This document shows positions 14,801 through 16,102 of a stretch of 16,102 nucleotides of DNA, in pieces (position 1 is the stretch's first letter; the number at the start of each line of letters is the position of its first letter). Source of the stretch: Paracoccaceae bacterium. Its GTDB lineage: Bacteria; Pseudomonadota; Alphaproteobacteria; Rhodobacterales; Rhodobacteraceae. Where the stretch lies: positions 1 through 16,102 of the forward strand of contig JAAUPC010000033.1 of NCBI GenBank assembly GCA_012036325.1, in the 5' to 3' direction. Position numbers and translations under genes: made by a program. The notes under the pieces are model-generated. The model did not search any database. It was not told the origin of the DNA and saw only the letters and a program-made list of their open reading frames with translations.

Positions 14801-15454
14801 CCCCCTTCCAGCCGTGCTTGGTCGCGTAACGGCCGATCAGGAAGCGGATCATCGCCTCCAGATTATCGTCCGACGCCCCAAGCCAGTATTGCATCGACAG
14901 GAACCAGGCGCGCATGTCCTGTGCCTTGCCAGGGATCCAGCGCAGAATCTTCGGCAGGCGGCGCAGCATCGCCATCTGCTTTTGCCCCGAGCCTGAGCCA
15001 GGCGCTTTTGTCCCACGCAACTTTTTCAGCAAGGCCATCGCGCCCGAGGCGGGCTTGGACATGTCCAGATCGCCCATCTTGGTCAGCTTGACAATCTGCG
15101 GGTCGGCAATCACGCCGACGAAAGCGTCCAGCCGGTCCCGCACCTGCAAAAGGTCAGGCAGAATGGCGGTAATGTGTTCCTCGATGAACAGAAGGTTCGC
15201 CACGACAATATCAGCCCCGGCAACAGCCGCCTTGGCCCGGGCAGGGCAGAGGGGTTTTCGGCCCATTCGGCGGCGGCGTGGACCGAAACCTCGATCCCCG
15301 GGAAATCCTTGGCCAGACGCGGCGCGATGCGGGCGGCCGGGCCTGCGGCATGGGCATCGAGCGTGAGGATCACAAAGCGATAGGACGGCGCGCGCGGGGC
15401 CCGTTTCGGGGCAGCGCCGCCCTCCAAGGCCTCGATATGGCGGTCATCGCGCAT
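11859..15454 (-). CDS. bchH: magnesium chelatase subunit H (with a one-base frameshift near the 5' end)
   Basis: BchH binds protoporphyrin IX and, with the BchI-BchD ATPase, inserts magnesium, the first committed step towards bacteriochlorophyll. The frame from 15454 reads MRDDRHIEAL..., RFVILTLDAHAAGPAARIAP and SVHAAAEWAENPSAL, then is lost near 15242. The next frame resumes with ARAKAAVAGADIVVANLLFIEEHI and is open to 11859. Restoring one G (CTG-GCC for CTGCC) gives one protein of about 1,198 residues, matching the usual 1,190-1,200. A CNGCGRNC cysteine cluster lies near residue 398, where an oxygen-sensitive iron-sulfur cluster has been reported for R. capsulatus BchH. The ATG at 15454 overlaps the end of bchB by 11 bases. 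The C-terminal region (FYEGLLRHGAEGVRLIESHV, NTMGWSAT) is typical of the CobN/BchH family. The frameshift is more likely a sequencing or assembly error than a true pseudogene. Confidence 0.94.
15242..15243 (-). other. apparent single-base deletion in bchH
   Basis: Minus-strand CTGCCCGGGCC would need CTGGCCCGGGCC to join NPSAL to ARAKAAVAG without a break. The flanking protein on both sides is good BchH sequence, with no missing or repeated residues. Only one G is lacking, next to a GC-rich run. Confidence 0.8.
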
Positions 15455-15936
15455 AATGGGCCTTTGCCTCATAAAGCGTGTCGATGCTGATGGCTGTCAC
15501 ACCCTTGTCAGCCGCGAATTTCTCGGTGTTCCGCTTCGCCTTGCCGCGCACGAAGAAGGGGATCTTCTTCAACTCGCGTTCCGCATCGGCCAGCCAGATC
15601 ACCTCACCCGTCACGCCCTCTTCGATCTTTCTTTCTGCAAAAATATCCCCGCCGGAGGCTTCCACCGCAGCCACGGGCGCTTCGGCCCGCACGCTTGCCT
15701 TGGCGCCGTGGTGGCTCGGGCCTGCGGCATCGTGAAACTCGAAATCCTCACGGAACATGGTCAGAAGATGCTCTTCCAGCCCCAGTGACCCAGGGGGTAA
15801 CCCAGGTGTCGAAGATCACATTGGCGCCCTCGATACCCATCTGCGGGGAGCGGCGCGCGGGGAAATCCTGGACGTGGACAGGCGCTGAAATGACGGCGCT
15901 CGGGATGCCGAGCCGCTTGGCCACGTGGCGTTCCAT
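15444..15936 (-). CDS. bchB: dark-operative protochlorophyllide reductase subunit B, 3' part, frameshifted
   Basis: BchB pairs with BchN as the NifDK-like catalytic component that binds protochlorophyllide. The visible part begins MERHVAKRLGIPSAVISAP, continues VHVQDFPARRSPQMG and GANVIFDTW, and after a one-base shift gives LEEHLLTMFREDFEFHD. A linker follows, and then the C-terminal domain ELKKIPFFVRGKAKRNTEKFA, ending EAKAHYAR. Roughly 164 of the expected 510-530 residues are present. Upstream of 15936 the BchB reading ends abruptly where plus-strand RraA-like sequence starts, although BchB should continue for some 350 residues. The linker contains an in-frame repeat-like element at 15626-15659. 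The stop overlaps the bchH start. bchN and bchF would be expected to the right in an intact cluster. Confidence 0.9.
15626..15659 (-). repeat. GGGGATATTTTTGC-type element read in frame inside bchB
   Basis: On the minus strand the bchB linker contains GCCTCCGGCGGGGATATTTT followed by TGCAGAAAGAAAGA. This strongly resembles a short dispersed element usually found between genes in Rhodobacterales. Here it is translated as ASGGDIFAERK. It lies between the conserved catalytic part and the conserved C-terminal domain, where BchB linkers vary. It shares the GGGATATTTTT core with the bchH-bchL spacer element. Confidence 0.5.
15780..15783 (-). other. apparent single-base insertion in bchB
   Basis: A run of four C on the plus strand (GGGG in the coding direction) breaks the frame between WVTPWVTG and LEEHLLTMFRE. 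Removing one base joins the two into a continuous BchB reading. A homopolymer at the break point makes a sequencing error likely. Confidence 0.75.
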
Positions 15937-15937
15937 C

Positions 15938-16102
15938 CGGATCGGCAGCGTGACCGTCCTGCCCGGCGACGTCGTCATCGGCGACGAAGAGGGCCTTCTC
16001 TTCTTCCCGCCGCAACTCGCCGAAGATGCCCTCAAAGCCGCCGAAGCCCAGACCCTGGTCGAAGATTTCAAGGCCGAAATGATGAAGAGCGGCAAGCACC
16101 GC
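15938..16102 (+). pseudogene. C-terminal fragment of an RraA-family protein
   Basis: The plus strand is open to the window end and reads RIGSVTVLPGDVVIGDEEG, LLFFPPQLAEDALKAAE, then AQTLVEDFKAEMMKSGKHR. The VxPGDVVxGDEEG block followed by a helix of the QLAExxxxxAE type is characteristic of the C-terminus of RraA-like proteins, a family that includes 4-hydroxy-4-methyl-2-oxoglutarate aldolases and RNase E regulators. About 55 residues are seen of a usual 160-230 or more. No start codon exists because the piece begins directly at the break in bchB, and no stop is reached. It is on the opposite strand from the photosynthesis operon and has no known connection to it. Confidence 0.65.

Noticed and set aside
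1..16102. CRISPR array, insertion sequence, toxin-antitoxin or phage/defence genes
   Set aside because: No regularly spaced repeats, transposase or integrase motifs, terminal inverted repeats or such gene families were seen on either strand.

Overview
The window is dominated by one end of a photosynthesis gene cluster from a purple or aerobic anoxygenic phototroph of the Rhodobacterales (Rhodobacter / Paracoccaceae type). The evidence is the gene order bchB-bchH-bchL-bchM-lhaA-puhA-puhB-puhC-bciE-acsF-puhE-hemA-cycA, all on the minus strand. Protein sequences are of the Rhodobacter type, the GC content is high, and there is a GGGATATTTTT-type intergenic element that I associate with this order. 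I cannot name the species.

Layout. Positions 1-652 are not one coherent locus. They hold short pieces of unrelated genes in conflicting orientations: an unknown protein (minus), a TonB-receptor-like piece (plus), the C-terminus of a PPK2 polyphosphate kinase (plus), and perhaps the first residues of a small membrane protein. From 653 the plus strand carries a 5'-truncated ureF and an intact ureG, then a small unrecognised membrane protein (1847-2350). From 2665 to about 15936 everything is on the minus strand, read right to left: bchB (3' part), bchH, bchL, bchM, lhaA, puhA, puhB, puhC, bciE, acsF, puhE, hemA, cycA. A clear intrinsic terminator (2591-2623) ends it. The last 165 bases (15938-16102) are a plus-strand C-terminal piece of an RraA-type protein joined abruptly to the broken bchB.

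How the genes work together. HemA makes 5-aminolevulinate. BchH is the porphyrin-binding subunit of Mg-chelatase, and BchM methylates Mg-protoporphyrin. AcsF with BciE closes ring E using oxygen. BchL and BchB belong to the dark-operative protochlorophyllide reductase. LhaA assists assembly of light-harvesting complex 1. PuhA is the reaction-centre H subunit, PuhB, PuhC and PuhE are its assembly factors, and CycA (cytochrome c2) re-reduces the reaction centre. Most genes overlap or are spaced by a few bases. Two strong hairpins (puhA/puhB and acsF/puhE) and one repeat-bearing spacer (bchH/bchL) are the likely points of differential expression.

Quality notes. bchH and bchB each carry a single-base frameshift close to the right end. 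Both window ends look chimeric, which suggests low-quality or misassembled contig ends rather than biology. I found no tRNA, rRNA, CRISPR array, insertion sequence or defence system, and no convincing undescribed system. The most unusual biological signals are the hairpin that covers the puhE ribosome-binding site and a repeat-like element read in frame within bchB.
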